Origin: an uncultured Brevundimonas sp.
GTDB lineage: Bacteria; Pseudomonadota; Alphaproteobacteria; Caulobacterales; Caulobacteraceae
Reading direction: 5' to 3'
Assembly (NCBI GenBank): GCA_946481405.1
Contig: CAMLNY010000040.1
Span: 1 to 7,805, forward strand
Length of the DNA stretch: 7,805 nucleotides
Part shown: in pieces, positions 1-7,586 of the stretch
Position numbering within the stretch: position 1 is the stretch's first letter
Layout: each line of letters begins with the position of its first letter
Notes under the pieces: model-generated
Database searches by the model: none
What the model saw: only the letters and a program-made list of their open reading frames with translations
Told to the model about the DNA's origin: nothing
Made by a program: the position numbers and the translations under genes

Positions 1-125
1 CCCACGCCGTCGAGCCGCAGCCGCACCTCGCGCCGGCCGAGCAGCTCGGGCAGGGTGCCGGCTGCCGCCACCCGGCCCCGGTCCAGGATCACCACCCGGT
101 CGCCGACCCGCACCTCGTCGGAGTC
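1..125 (-). pseudogene. Fragment of an ABC-transporter ATP-binding protein
   Basis: Read on the minus strand, this stretch encodes a segment containing SDEVRVGDRVVILDRGRVAA followed by AGTLPELLGRRE. This is the pattern found just after the H-loop of ABC ATPases ('..EA..L.DRV.VL..GR....GTP.EL'). The fragment runs off the left edge toward its C-terminus. Walker A, the signature motif, Walker B and the H-loop histidine are absent, because the sequence changes to xth on the other strand somewhere around 115-131. The arginine-rich, very GC-rich wording recalls actinobacterial transporters, but that is an impression only. Its orientation and lack of any body argue that it was joined here artificially or by rearrangement. 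The family call rests on about 40 residues; the substrate cannot be told. Confidence 0.6.
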
Positions 126-130
126 GGCGA

Positions 131-697
131 AGGTGGCCGGCGTCGACATCCAGAATTTCTACATCCCGGCCGGAGGCGACGTGCCCGACCGCGAACTGAA
201 CCCGAAATTCGATCACAAGATGGATTTCTACGAACAGCTGACGACCATCGTCGGCGGTCTGGACCGGTCGCAGAAGCTGCTGCTGTGCGGCGATTTCAAT
301 ATCGCCCCGTCCGAGTTCGACGTCTGGAACCACCGCTATATGTCGAAGATCGTCAGCCACACGCCGGTCGAGCTTGCGGCCATGGCGGCGCTGAAGGAAG
401 CCGGCCAGTTCATCGACCTCGTGCGAGGTGGAGACCCTGAACCGGATGCAGGCGGCCGGCGGCTTCCACGACGTGGTCCGCGGCGCCTTCCCCGAGCCGC
501 AGAAGCTGGCCAGTTGGTGGAGCTACCGCGCCCAAGACTTCCGCAAGTCCGCCCGGGGCCTCCGCCTCGATCACATCTGGACCTCGGAAGGCCTGACGCC
601 GTCCGTCATCCCCGGCACGGCCACCATCCACGAACCGGTTCGCGCCTGGGAGCAACCGTCAGACCACTGCCCGATCACGGTCGATCTGGACGTCTAG
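131..697 (+). pseudogene. xth: Exodeoxyribonuclease III, headless and frameshifted
   Basis: XthA is a Mg2+-dependent AP endonuclease and 3'-5' exonuclease of base-excision repair. Visible family motifs are NFYIPAGGD with the active-site Tyr, CGDFNIAP with the catalytic Asp and Asn, GLRLDHIW with a catalytic Asp, and the C-terminal SDHCPITVDL Asp-His pair. About the first 95 residues are missing, including the metal-binding Asn and Glu (the WNIN and LQE motifs). They are replaced by an unrelated minus-strand ABC fragment. A second defect lies at 424/425: the reading frame used up to there ends in an AGQFIDLVR helix, and the true C-terminal half resumes one base out of frame with a second version of the same helix (AAGGFHDVVR). 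The left part looks somewhat less GC-rich than the right part by eye. The gene as written cannot make a working enzyme. It stops one base before the stop of the convergent gene at 699. Confidence 0.87.
370..481 (+). repeat. Diverged 55-base duplication inside xth
   Basis: Bases 370-424 (frame 1) and 425-481 (frame 2) encode two alignable versions of the same XthA helix. One reads ELAAMAALKEAGQFIDLVR and the other EVETLNRMQAAGGFHDVVR. They align without gaps with roughly 40-45 percent identity. The offset of 55 bases is not a multiple of three, so it also causes the frameshift. Copies this different are unlikely to come from a recent tandem duplication; they look like homologous segments of two different xth genes joined end to end. 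Confidence 0.7.
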
Positions 698-698
698 T

Positions 699-1085
699 CT
701 AGTCGATCGGCTCGCAGGCCGGGATGTCGAAGATGAAGGTCTGGCCCGGTCGGACCATGCCAGGGGCGTTGGTCCGCCACCAGATCGCGGCCGTCCGATT
801 GCGCATCTCGACCCGCCGCACGGCCTCGTTCGAATCCACGACATAGCCCGAGAAGCGGCGGATCCGGCCGGTCATCCGCCGCCACCAGTAGCTCCAGAGG
901 GTGCGGGGCGCGGTCAGGATGCCGAATCCTTCGGTCGTGATCGGCTCCGCGAGGATGAGATCCAGTTCCACCCCGATCCAGGCGTCGCGGACCCAGGCGG
1001 GCGCCTCGCCTTCAGGGCGTCGCACAATGCGGATGCGCCCCGGCGTCGTGTCCCGCGGACCGACCTCCGGGACGTCACGGGTCAC
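699..1085 (-). CDS. Uncharacterised 128-residue protein coupled to cenR
   Basis: I do not recognise a named family. The protein is soluble-looking, with no signal peptide or membrane segment. It begins with a charged 15-residue tail, then a basic segment (GRIRIVRRPEGEAPAWVRDAW), a hydrophobic strand (GVELDLILAE), a Trp/Arg-rich core around residues 62-72 (LWSYWWRRMTG), and an ending with FIFDIPACEPID. The Pro-x-Trp-Val-Arg-x-Ala-Trp pattern feels familiar from other small bacterial proteins, but I cannot name it. The start is GTG at 1085, overlapping the cenR stop as GTGA, which implies translational coupling to cenR and supports it being a real gene. It converges on xth with one base between the stop codons and no visible terminator hairpin. 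A role linked to CenR signalling is inference from position only. Confidence 0.72.
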   Translation of the reverse strand: MTRDVPEVGPRDTTPGRIRIVRRPEGEAPAWVRDAWIGVELDLILAEPITTEGFGILTAPRTLWSYWWRRMTGRIRRFSGYVVDSNEAVRRVEMRNRTAAIWWRTNAPGMVRPGQTFIFDIPACEPID

Positions 1086-1774
1086 GGTTGCAGCCGGTAC
1101 CCGCCCGCATCCGTCAGCAGCAGCCGCGCCTGACCCGGCTCCGGCTCGATCTTCTGTCGCAGGCGATAGATGTGGGTCTCCAGCGTATGGGTCGTGACCC
1201 CGGCGTTGTAGCCCCAGACCTCGGTCAGCAGCTCCTCGCGCGACACCGGCTTGGCCCCGGCGCGATAGAGGTACTTCAGGATGTTGGTTTCCTTCTCGGT
1301 CAATCGGACCTTCTTGCCCTTGGGGTCGATCAAAACCTTGCCGGCGGGACGGAAGGAGTAGGGGCCGATCTGGAAGACGGCGTCCTCGGACTGTTCGTGG
1401 CTGCGCAGGTGGGCGCGGATCCGGGCCAGCAGGACAGCGAAGCGGAAGGGCTTGGTGACATAGTCGTTGGCCCCGGCGTCCAGCCCCAGCACCGTGTCAG
1501 CGTCGGAATCCTGGGCCGTCAGCATGATGACGGGGGTCGAGACCCCGTCCTTCCTCAACAGGCGGCACGCCTCGCGCCCGTCCATGTCGGGCAGGTCGAC
1601 GTCCAGCAGGATCAGGTCGGCGCGGATCTCGCGGCCCAGGCGCACCCCCTCGGTGGCGGTCGAGGCCTGGACGGTCTTGAACTCCTCGTGCAGCGCCAGC
1701 TGTTCCGCCAGCGCCTCCCGCAGGTCGTCGTCGTCGTCGATGATCAGAAGGGTCTTGGCGGTCGGCATGGACAT
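1082..1774 (-). CDS. cenR: OmpR/PhoB-family response regulator, probable CenR
   Basis: This 230-residue two-component regulator has an N-terminal receiver domain (about residues 7-122) and a C-terminal winged-helix DNA-binding domain (about 132-230). Receiver residues are all present: the acidic cluster at D13-D17, phospho-acceptor D58 in LLDVDLPDMDG, T86 in MLTAQ, and K108 in DYVTKPF. The effector domain has RLTEKETNILKYLYRAG and TTHTLETHIYRLRQKIE, typical of the OmpR class. The sequence matches my memory of alphaproteobacterial CenR, which with the kinase CenK controls cell-envelope integrity and is essential in Caulobacter; neighbouring ntrZ, leuS and lptE fit that locus. Start ATG at 1774 or ATG two codons later (1768); neither has a clear Shine-Dalgarno. 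It lies 54 bases downstream of yggS, with a GAATC (GANTC) methylation-type site at 1826-1830 in that gap. Family certain, CenR assignment fairly sure. Confidence 0.92.
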   Translation of the reverse strand: MSMPTAKTLLIIDDDDDLREALAEQLALHEEFKTVQASTATEGVRLGREIRADLILLDVDLPDMDGREACRLLRKDGVSTPVIMLTAQDSDADTVLGLDAGANDYVTKPFRFAVLLARIRAHLRSHEQSEDAVFQIGPYSFRPAGKVLIDPKGKKVRLTEKETNILKYLYRAGAKPVSREELLTEVWGYNAGVTTHTLETHIYRLRQKIEPEPGQARLLLTDAGGYRLQP

Positions 1775-1828
1775 AGAATGGCGAGGCTTTGACGGAACGC
1801 CAAGGCGGCGGACGAAAATGACGCGGAA

Positions 1829-2538
1829 TCAGCCTCTAGAGGGCGCGACCAAAGGATTTCGTTCCCCGAAAAGGGCCGAACCGACCCGTACGTGAGTCGC
1901 CCCCAGCCGGATCGCGGCCTCGTAGTCGGCGCTCATCCCCATCGACAGGACCTTCAGCCCGTTCCGTTCGGCGATCCGCGCCAGCAGGGCGAAATGCAGG
2001 ATCGGCTCCTCATCGGCCGGCGGAATGCACATCAACCCCTCGATCTTCAGGCCCGCCGCCCGGGCCTCCGCCATCAGGGCGTCGGCGTGCTTCGGCGCAA
2101 CTCCTCGCCCGGATTGACTTGACCCAGAAGGCGCGGCGTCCGGCCCAGCTTCTGCGACGCCGCCGCCAGCGCCCCGACGAGCTTCGGCCGGTCCAGGGTC
2201 TCGATGACGTCGAACAAGGCGACCGCGTCCTCGGCCTTGTTCGACTGCAGCGGCCCGATCAAACGCAGTTCCAGATCCGGCAGGGCGGCCCGCCGGTCAG
2301 TCCAGCGGCCCTGCGCCTCCTGCACCCGGTTCTCGCCGAAGACGCGCAGGCCGGCCGCCAGAGCCTCTTCGATCGCCTCGTCCGGCTGGGTCTTGGACAC
2401 GGCGGTCAGGGTCACGGAACCGTCCGGGCGCCCGGCCGCCCGCTCCGCCTTCGCCATCCGCCCGCGGATCGCCGCCAGCCGGTCGGCAAAGGCCTCGCCG
2501 GTGGACGTCGGGCTCGAAGCGGGGGAAGAGGCGATCAT
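1829..2538 (-). pseudogene. yggS: YggS/PLPBP PLP-homeostasis protein, frame broken
   Basis: YggS (PLPBP, COG0325) is a small alanine-racemase-like fold protein that binds pyridoxal phosphate and buffers its level in the cytoplasm. The N-terminal part (2538-2101) carries TAVSKTQP with the PLP lysine K49, FGENRVQE and LIGPLQSNK. The C-terminal part (2098-1829, another frame) carries GLMCIPP, SMGMSADYEAAIRLGATHVR and VGSALFG. The frames part after VNPGEE (base 2101). Family members usually continue with a PQKAG-like motif before the APKHADAL helix seen here. The gap fits a loss of about 16 bases, which removes that motif and shifts the frame, so the first frame ends after 154 residues at a TGA near 2085. 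The start is ATG at 2538, with a weak GGAAA upstream. Without the break the protein would have about 240 residues. This may be true decay or a sequence error. Confidence 0.87.
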
Positions 2539-3187
2539 GGCGTTTCCGGAAACGACAGAAGACGGGGCCCGGCTCTGGGCGGTGGCTCAGGCTCTAGCCC
2601 GGGAGGCGGACATTGTCAGGAGCGGCGCCCGTTCGCGCGTCCCGCCGATGCTGCTGTTCACCGACCCGGAGCGGACGCCCCGGCCGTGGGAGATCGCGGC
2701 CCGCCTGCCGGCGGGGTCCGGCGTCGTCTATCGCCATTTCGGCGCGGCGGACGCGGAAGAGACGGCCCGCCGTCTGCGCAGCGTCACCCGCGAGCGCGGC
2801 CTTGCCCTGCTGATCGGCCTCGACGTCGATCTCGCCGACCGTGTCGAGGCCGACGGCATGCATCTGCCCGAACGGGCGCTGACGGCCGCCTACGCCCTGT
2901 CCGGCAAGCGGCCGGACTGGGTCCTGACCGGAGCGGTTCATTCGGTCGAAGCCGCCCGCCGGGCGCGAGACCTCGAGGCTGTGGTCCTGTCCCCCGTTTT
3001 CCCCGCCGGCGGCGCCTCGGCCTCGAAGCCGGATCTGGGTCTCGACGCCCTTGTCGGGGCGGCGGAGGGCCCAACGCGCGTCATCGCGCTCGGCGGGATC
3101 ACCGCCGCCAATGCAGGCGCGCTTCAGGGTTCAGGCTCGTACGGAATCGCGGCGATCGGCGGGATCGCGGCCGCGTTCGGGCTCTAG
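2537..3187 (+). CDS. TenI/ThiE-like TIM-barrel protein
   Basis: This is a 216-residue protein of the thiamine-phosphate synthase/TenI superfamily. Recognisable pieces in order are LLFTDPERTP (about residue 39), a barrel strand GLALLIGLDVDLADRV, EADGMHLPER (about 104-113), WVLTGAVHS, LSPVFP (151-156) and ALGGIT (184-189), all in family order. However, ThiE hallmarks are missing: the Asn-Asp-Arg of the pyrophosphate site is replaced by Gly-Leu-Asp, and the Thr-x-Thr-Lys loop is not seen. It may therefore not be a true ThiE; a TenI-like or diverged role is possible and the substrate is unknown. The start ATG at 2537 has a strong purine-rich ribosome site (GGGGGAAGAGG, about 6 bases upstream). 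That start overlaps the divergent yggS ATG in a CATG, and the stop shares CTAG with the ntrZ stop. Confidence 0.82.
   Translation: MAFPETTEDGARLWAVAQALAREADIVRSGARSRVPPMLLFTDPERTPRPWEIAARLPAGSGVVYRHFGAADAEETARRLRSVTRERGLALLIGLDVDLADRVEADGMHLPERALTAAYALSGKRPDWVLTGAVHSVEAARRARDLEAVVLSPVFPAGGASASKPDLGLDALVGAAEGPTRVIALGGITAANAGALQGSGSYGIAAIGGIAAAFGL
2541..2554. promoter_or_regulatory. 14-base perfect palindrome at divergent gene starts
   Basis: CGTTTCCGGAAACG is a perfect inverted repeat. It lies 2 bases upstream of the yggS ATG on the minus strand and just inside the TenI-like gene. It could be an operator for yggS or for both genes. A palindrome of this length is expected about once in every two windows of this size by chance, so only its position makes it noteworthy. 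Confidence 0.3.
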
Positions 3188-3576
3188 AAGCGGAACAGGG
3201 TTTCCAGACGCACGCGCGGCTGGGCGCGTCGGTCGGTCTCCGGCGCGCGGGCCGGGTCCTGTTCGGGGGCGGCCAGACCGGCGGCGGCGCCGACGCGCAG
3301 GCGCGGCGACAGGCGATAATAGGCGCCGGCTTCGACGTCGCCCCATTCGGCCTCGCGACCGACCGGCTGGTTCAGGTTGAAGTCCAGGCCCCAGCGGCCG
3401 TTCTCGTTCCAGCGCAGACCGCGGCGCGGCTGGGCAGGGGTCGAGCGTTGGGCGTTGGAGGCTTCGGCCAGGCTGACGGCCGGGGCGCGCGAACGCGACT
3501 GGGCCGAAGCTTCGCCCGCGCCGCCGGCGAAGGCGACGAGACCGATGGAAGCAGCGAGGATCGCCGACAGACGCAT
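3184..3576 (-). CDS. ntrZ: NtrZ-family periplasmic regulatory protein
   Basis: This 130-residue secreted protein starts with a clear Sec signal peptide (MRLSAILAAS..., hydrophobic core to about residue 20) and a likely signal-peptidase I site ASA|Q after residue 25. The mature part has a low-complexity linker (26-50), then a conserved-looking block with LRWNENGRWGLDFNLNQPVG, WGDVEAGAYYRLSPRLRVG, and a terminal VRLETLFRF. That ending resembles a short beta-rich, porin-like signature. In Caulobacter, NtrZ is a periplasmic protein reported to restrain the NtrY kinase and so NtrX phosphorylation; from memory its gene sits next to leuS and parB, as here. I chose ATG 3576 because GAAGGG lies 6 bases upstream; an in-frame TTG at 3582 is less likely. 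It converges on the TenI-like gene with overlapping stop codons. The identification rests on remembered sequence and synteny. Confidence 0.8.
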   Translation of the reverse strand: MRLSAILAASIGLVAFAGGAGEASAQSRSRAPAVSLAEASNAQRSTPAQPRRGLRWNENGRWGLDFNLNQPVGREAEWGDVEAGAYYRLSPRLRVGAAAGLAAPEQDPARAPETDRRAQPRVRLETLFRF

Positions 3577-3590
3577 TTCCAACCCTTCGA

Positions 3591-3634
3591 CCCGGCGTTT
3601 CTCGCCGGACCTTCATTCCTGATCCCGGCGTTTC
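3591..3634 (-). repeat. Direct repeat and hairpin in the ntrZ leader
   Basis: The 11-mer CCCGGCGTTTC (plus strand) occurs at 3591-3601 and again at 3624-3634, exactly 33 bases apart, about three helical turns. The proximal copy is part of a hairpin, CCGGCG-TTTCT-CGCCGG (3592-3608), which in the ntrZ transcript would lie 3 bases upstream of the Shine-Dalgarno at 3583-3588. Both copies fall between the candidate promoter and the start codon, so they could act on DNA (a binding-site pair) or on RNA (translation control). Confidence 0.4.
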
Positions 3635-3650
3635 CACCGTGGACCCGCCG

Positions 3651-3678
3651 ATTAGACACCGGTGGTCCGCCCGGTCAA
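3651..3678 (-). promoter_or_regulatory. Candidate sigma-70 promoter for ntrZ
   Basis: On the minus strand, TTGACC (3678-3673) and TCTAAT (3656-3651) each match the housekeeping -35 and -10 consensus at 5 of 6 positions, with a 16-base spacer. Transcription would start near 3644, leaving a leader of about 68 bases before the ntrZ ATG. Confidence 0.5.
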
Positions 3679-3844
3679 CGCAACGGGGCCCAACGAACAC
3701 GGTTCCACAGACTCTAGCCGTCGCCTGTGGCGCAAGCGTCACGGGAAGGGGGCCGGAAGGTGTTCGCCGCATTGGGGAAATGGCGATCGGCCCGCCTCGC
3801 CGCAAGCAATGACCGGATACGGACCGGCCCGGCTGTGGATTGCC

Positions 3845-3875
3845 TTGTCATCGCCCCTTTTGAGCGTGTTATAGA
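3845..3875 (+). promoter_or_regulatory. Candidate promoter for the lipoprotein-leuS run
   Basis: TTGTCA (3845-3850) matches the -35 consensus at 5 of 6 positions. TATAGA (3870-3875) is an acceptable -10. The spacer of 19 bases is long. Transcription would start near 3882, giving a leader of about 88 bases before the lipoprotein ATG at 3970. Confidence 0.42.
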
Positions 3876-3969
3876 GCCGCGCTTGGCGAAGCGGTCAGGG
3901 ACCGTCAGAGCCTGCGCGCCCGCCGCGCAATGGAAACGGCGGGTCAGCACCCGAGGGAGACGACGTTCG

Positions 3970-4422
3970 ATGGGTTTTGTTCGCGGCAAGACGGTCTTGG
4001 CGACCGCGCTGGTGGTGTCCGGCGGCCTGGTTCTTTCCGCCTGCGGCGGCCTGCCCATTCCCGGCCGGAGCTCGACGCCCCGCGCCACGGCCCAGACGGG
4101 CATCGGCGTGAACGCCTTCCTGTGGCGCGCCACCCTCGACACCCTTAGCTTCATGCCGCTGCTGACCGCCGATCCGTGGGGCGGCGTCGTGAACTATGAC
4201 TGGTACGTCAATCCGCAGACGCCGAACGAGCGTTTCAAGGCGACCGTCTTCATCCTCGACACCCGTCTGCGCGCCGACGCCCTGAACGTCACCGTGACCA
4301 AGGAGGTCCGCAACGCCGGCGGCGAATGGACCGCCTCGCCGGTCGCCGCCCAGACGGAAGCCGATCTGGAGAACGCGATCCTGACCAAGGCGCGCCAGCT
4401 CAACCTCGCCAACGCGAGCTAA
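3970..4422 (+). CDS. DUF3576-family lipoprotein
   Basis: This 150-residue protein has a positively charged start (MGFVRGK), a hydrophobic segment and a lipobox LSAC with the lipidated cysteine at C25. The residues after the cysteine are Gly-Gly, without an inner-membrane retention Asp, so an outer-membrane location is likely. The body (about 43-148) contains GIGVNAFLWRATLDTLSFMPL, DPWGGVVNYDWY, ERFKATVFIL and a C-terminal helix DLENAILTKARQLNLA. I recognise this as the uncharacterised DUF3576 family of alphaproteobacteria; no biochemical function is known to me. The ATG at 3970 is preceded by GAGGGAGA (3953-3960, spacing 9), which decides the start against longer in-frame options. leuS follows after 80 bases with no convincing terminator between, so it probably shares a transcript with leuS, lptE and holA. 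A link to the outer membrane through lptE is inference. Confidence 0.87.
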   Translation: MGFVRGKTVLATALVVSGGLVLSACGGLPIPGRSSTPRATAQTGIGVNAFLWRATLDTLSFMPLLTADPWGGVVNYDWYVNPQTPNERFKATVFILDTRLRADALNVTVTKEVRNAGGEWTASPVAAQTEADLENAILTKARQLNLANAS

Positions 4423-4502
4423 GTCGACTTTTCTTTTTGGGCGCTGACGCCCTTCGGGCTACTTGAGCGCGGGGGCATTCGCCCCCTCGCCTCAGGAATC
4501 CC
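4423..4502 (+). promoter_or_regulatory. Structured leader between lipoprotein gene and leuS
   Basis: Three short hairpins are possible in these 80 bases: A, GGGCG-CTGA-CGCCC (4439-4452); B, GCCC-TTC-GGGC (4449-4459), which shares bases with A so the two exclude each other; C, GGGGGC-ATTC-GCCCCC (4471-4486), ending 7 bases before the AGGA (4494-4497) that serves the GTG start of leuS. A T-rich run (4429-4438) precedes A rather than following it, so it is not a classical terminator. No leucine-rich leader peptide or T-box is visible. A GAATC site lies at 4496-4500. Confidence 0.4.
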
Positions 4503-7103
<2,601 letters not shown>

Positions 7104-7586
7104 GTGTCGGTCCGCGCCCTCGCTGCGCTGGCCTCGACCGCCCTGGTTCTGGCGGGCTGCGGATTTATGCCCCTGTACGGCGACGCGGGCGGCTCGCCGA
7201 CCCTGACCCGGATCGCGGTGACGACCCAGGATGACCGCCTCGGCTACCGTTTGCGCGAGCAGCTCGAGGACGCCCTGGGCTGGAACCGCTCGGCCGCCCC
7301 CCTCTACCGGCTCGAAACCACGGTGCAGCAGAACCGCCGTCCGCTCGGCCGCCGGATCGACGACACCGCCACCCGTTATGAGCTGACCGTGCGCGGAACC
7401 TGGACCCTGACGCCCGTGTCCGGCGGCGCGCCCCTGACCGGGACCGAGACCGCCACCACCACCTATGCCGCCGCCGACCAGCCCTACGCCGCCATCGCGG
7501 CCCAGCAGGACGGCGAGGACCGGGCCGCGGCCGAACTGGCCCGGCTGATCCGCATCGACCTCATGCGGGCGATCGCTCCCCAATGA
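7104..7586 (+). CDS. lptE: LPS-assembly lipoprotein LptE
   Basis: LptE is the outer-membrane lipoprotein that plugs the LptD barrel and helps place lipopolysaccharide on the cell surface. This 160-residue protein has a signal peptide, a lipobox LAGC with C19 as the lipidated residue, and the family mark GFMPLYG directly after it. The mature part follows the LptE pattern: a beta strand with RIAVTTQDDRLGYRLREQLEDAL, then LYRLETTVQQNRRPLG, DDTATRYELTVRGTWTLT, and a C-terminal helix EDRAAAELARLIRIDLMRAI. The start is GTG at 7104, immediately after the leuS stop, with only a weak GGTGG eight bases upstream, so translation probably depends on ribosomes leaving leuS. Its stop overlaps the holA start in ATGA. 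The leuS-lptE-holA order is common in alphaproteobacteria. Confidence 0.93.
   Translation: MSVRALAALASTALVLAGCGFMPLYGDAGGSPTLTRIAVTTQDDRLGYRLREQLEDALGWNRSAAPLYRLETTVQQNRRPLGRRIDDTATRYELTVRGTWTLTPVSGGAPLTGTETATTTYAAADQPYAAIAAQQDGEDRAAAELARLIRIDLMRAIAPQ

Larger units (their letters stand above)
3577..3969. other. Divergent intergenic region, ntrZ / DUF3576
   Basis: These 393 bases between two divergent genes hold no convincing coding sequence; the in-frame upstream extension of the lipoprotein gene reads as arginine-rich non-protein-like sequence. Left to right they contain the ntrZ leader with two direct repeats and a hairpin, a minus-strand promoter candidate (3651-3678), a GANTC-type site GACTC at 3710-3714, about 130 bases with nothing I can name, a plus-strand promoter candidate (3845-3875), and a leader with small hairpins (CGCTT-GGCG-AAGCG at 3880-3893; GGTC-AGG-GACC at 3893-3903) before the lipoprotein ribosome site. 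Confidence 0.7.

Noticed and set aside
2119..3717. A 532-codon plus-strand open frame across yggS, the TenI-like gene and ntrZ
   Set aside because: It is a low-complexity Arg/Gly/Pro-rich shadow; the three real genes have recognisable motifs in other frames.
3834..3842. DnaA-box-like TGTGGATTG near the lipoprotein promoter
   Set aside because: It matches only 7 of 9 consensus positions, is isolated and lacks an AT-rich element; nothing supports an origin here.
3876..3960. Possible tRNA or small RNA from the GC-rich hairpins
   Set aside because: No cloverleaf, no TTCRA loop and no terminator; the small stems fit an ordinary 5' leader.
3727..3969. In-frame upstream extension of the DUF3576 lipoprotein
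   Set aside because: It would place 81 arginine-rich residues before the signal peptide. The ATG at 3970 has a good ribosome site and starts a proper lipoprotein signal.
4429..4452. T-run plus hairpin as an intrinsic terminator after the lipoprotein gene
   Set aside because: The T-run comes before the stem on the plus strand and becomes an A-run after it on the minus strand, so it fits a terminator in neither direction.
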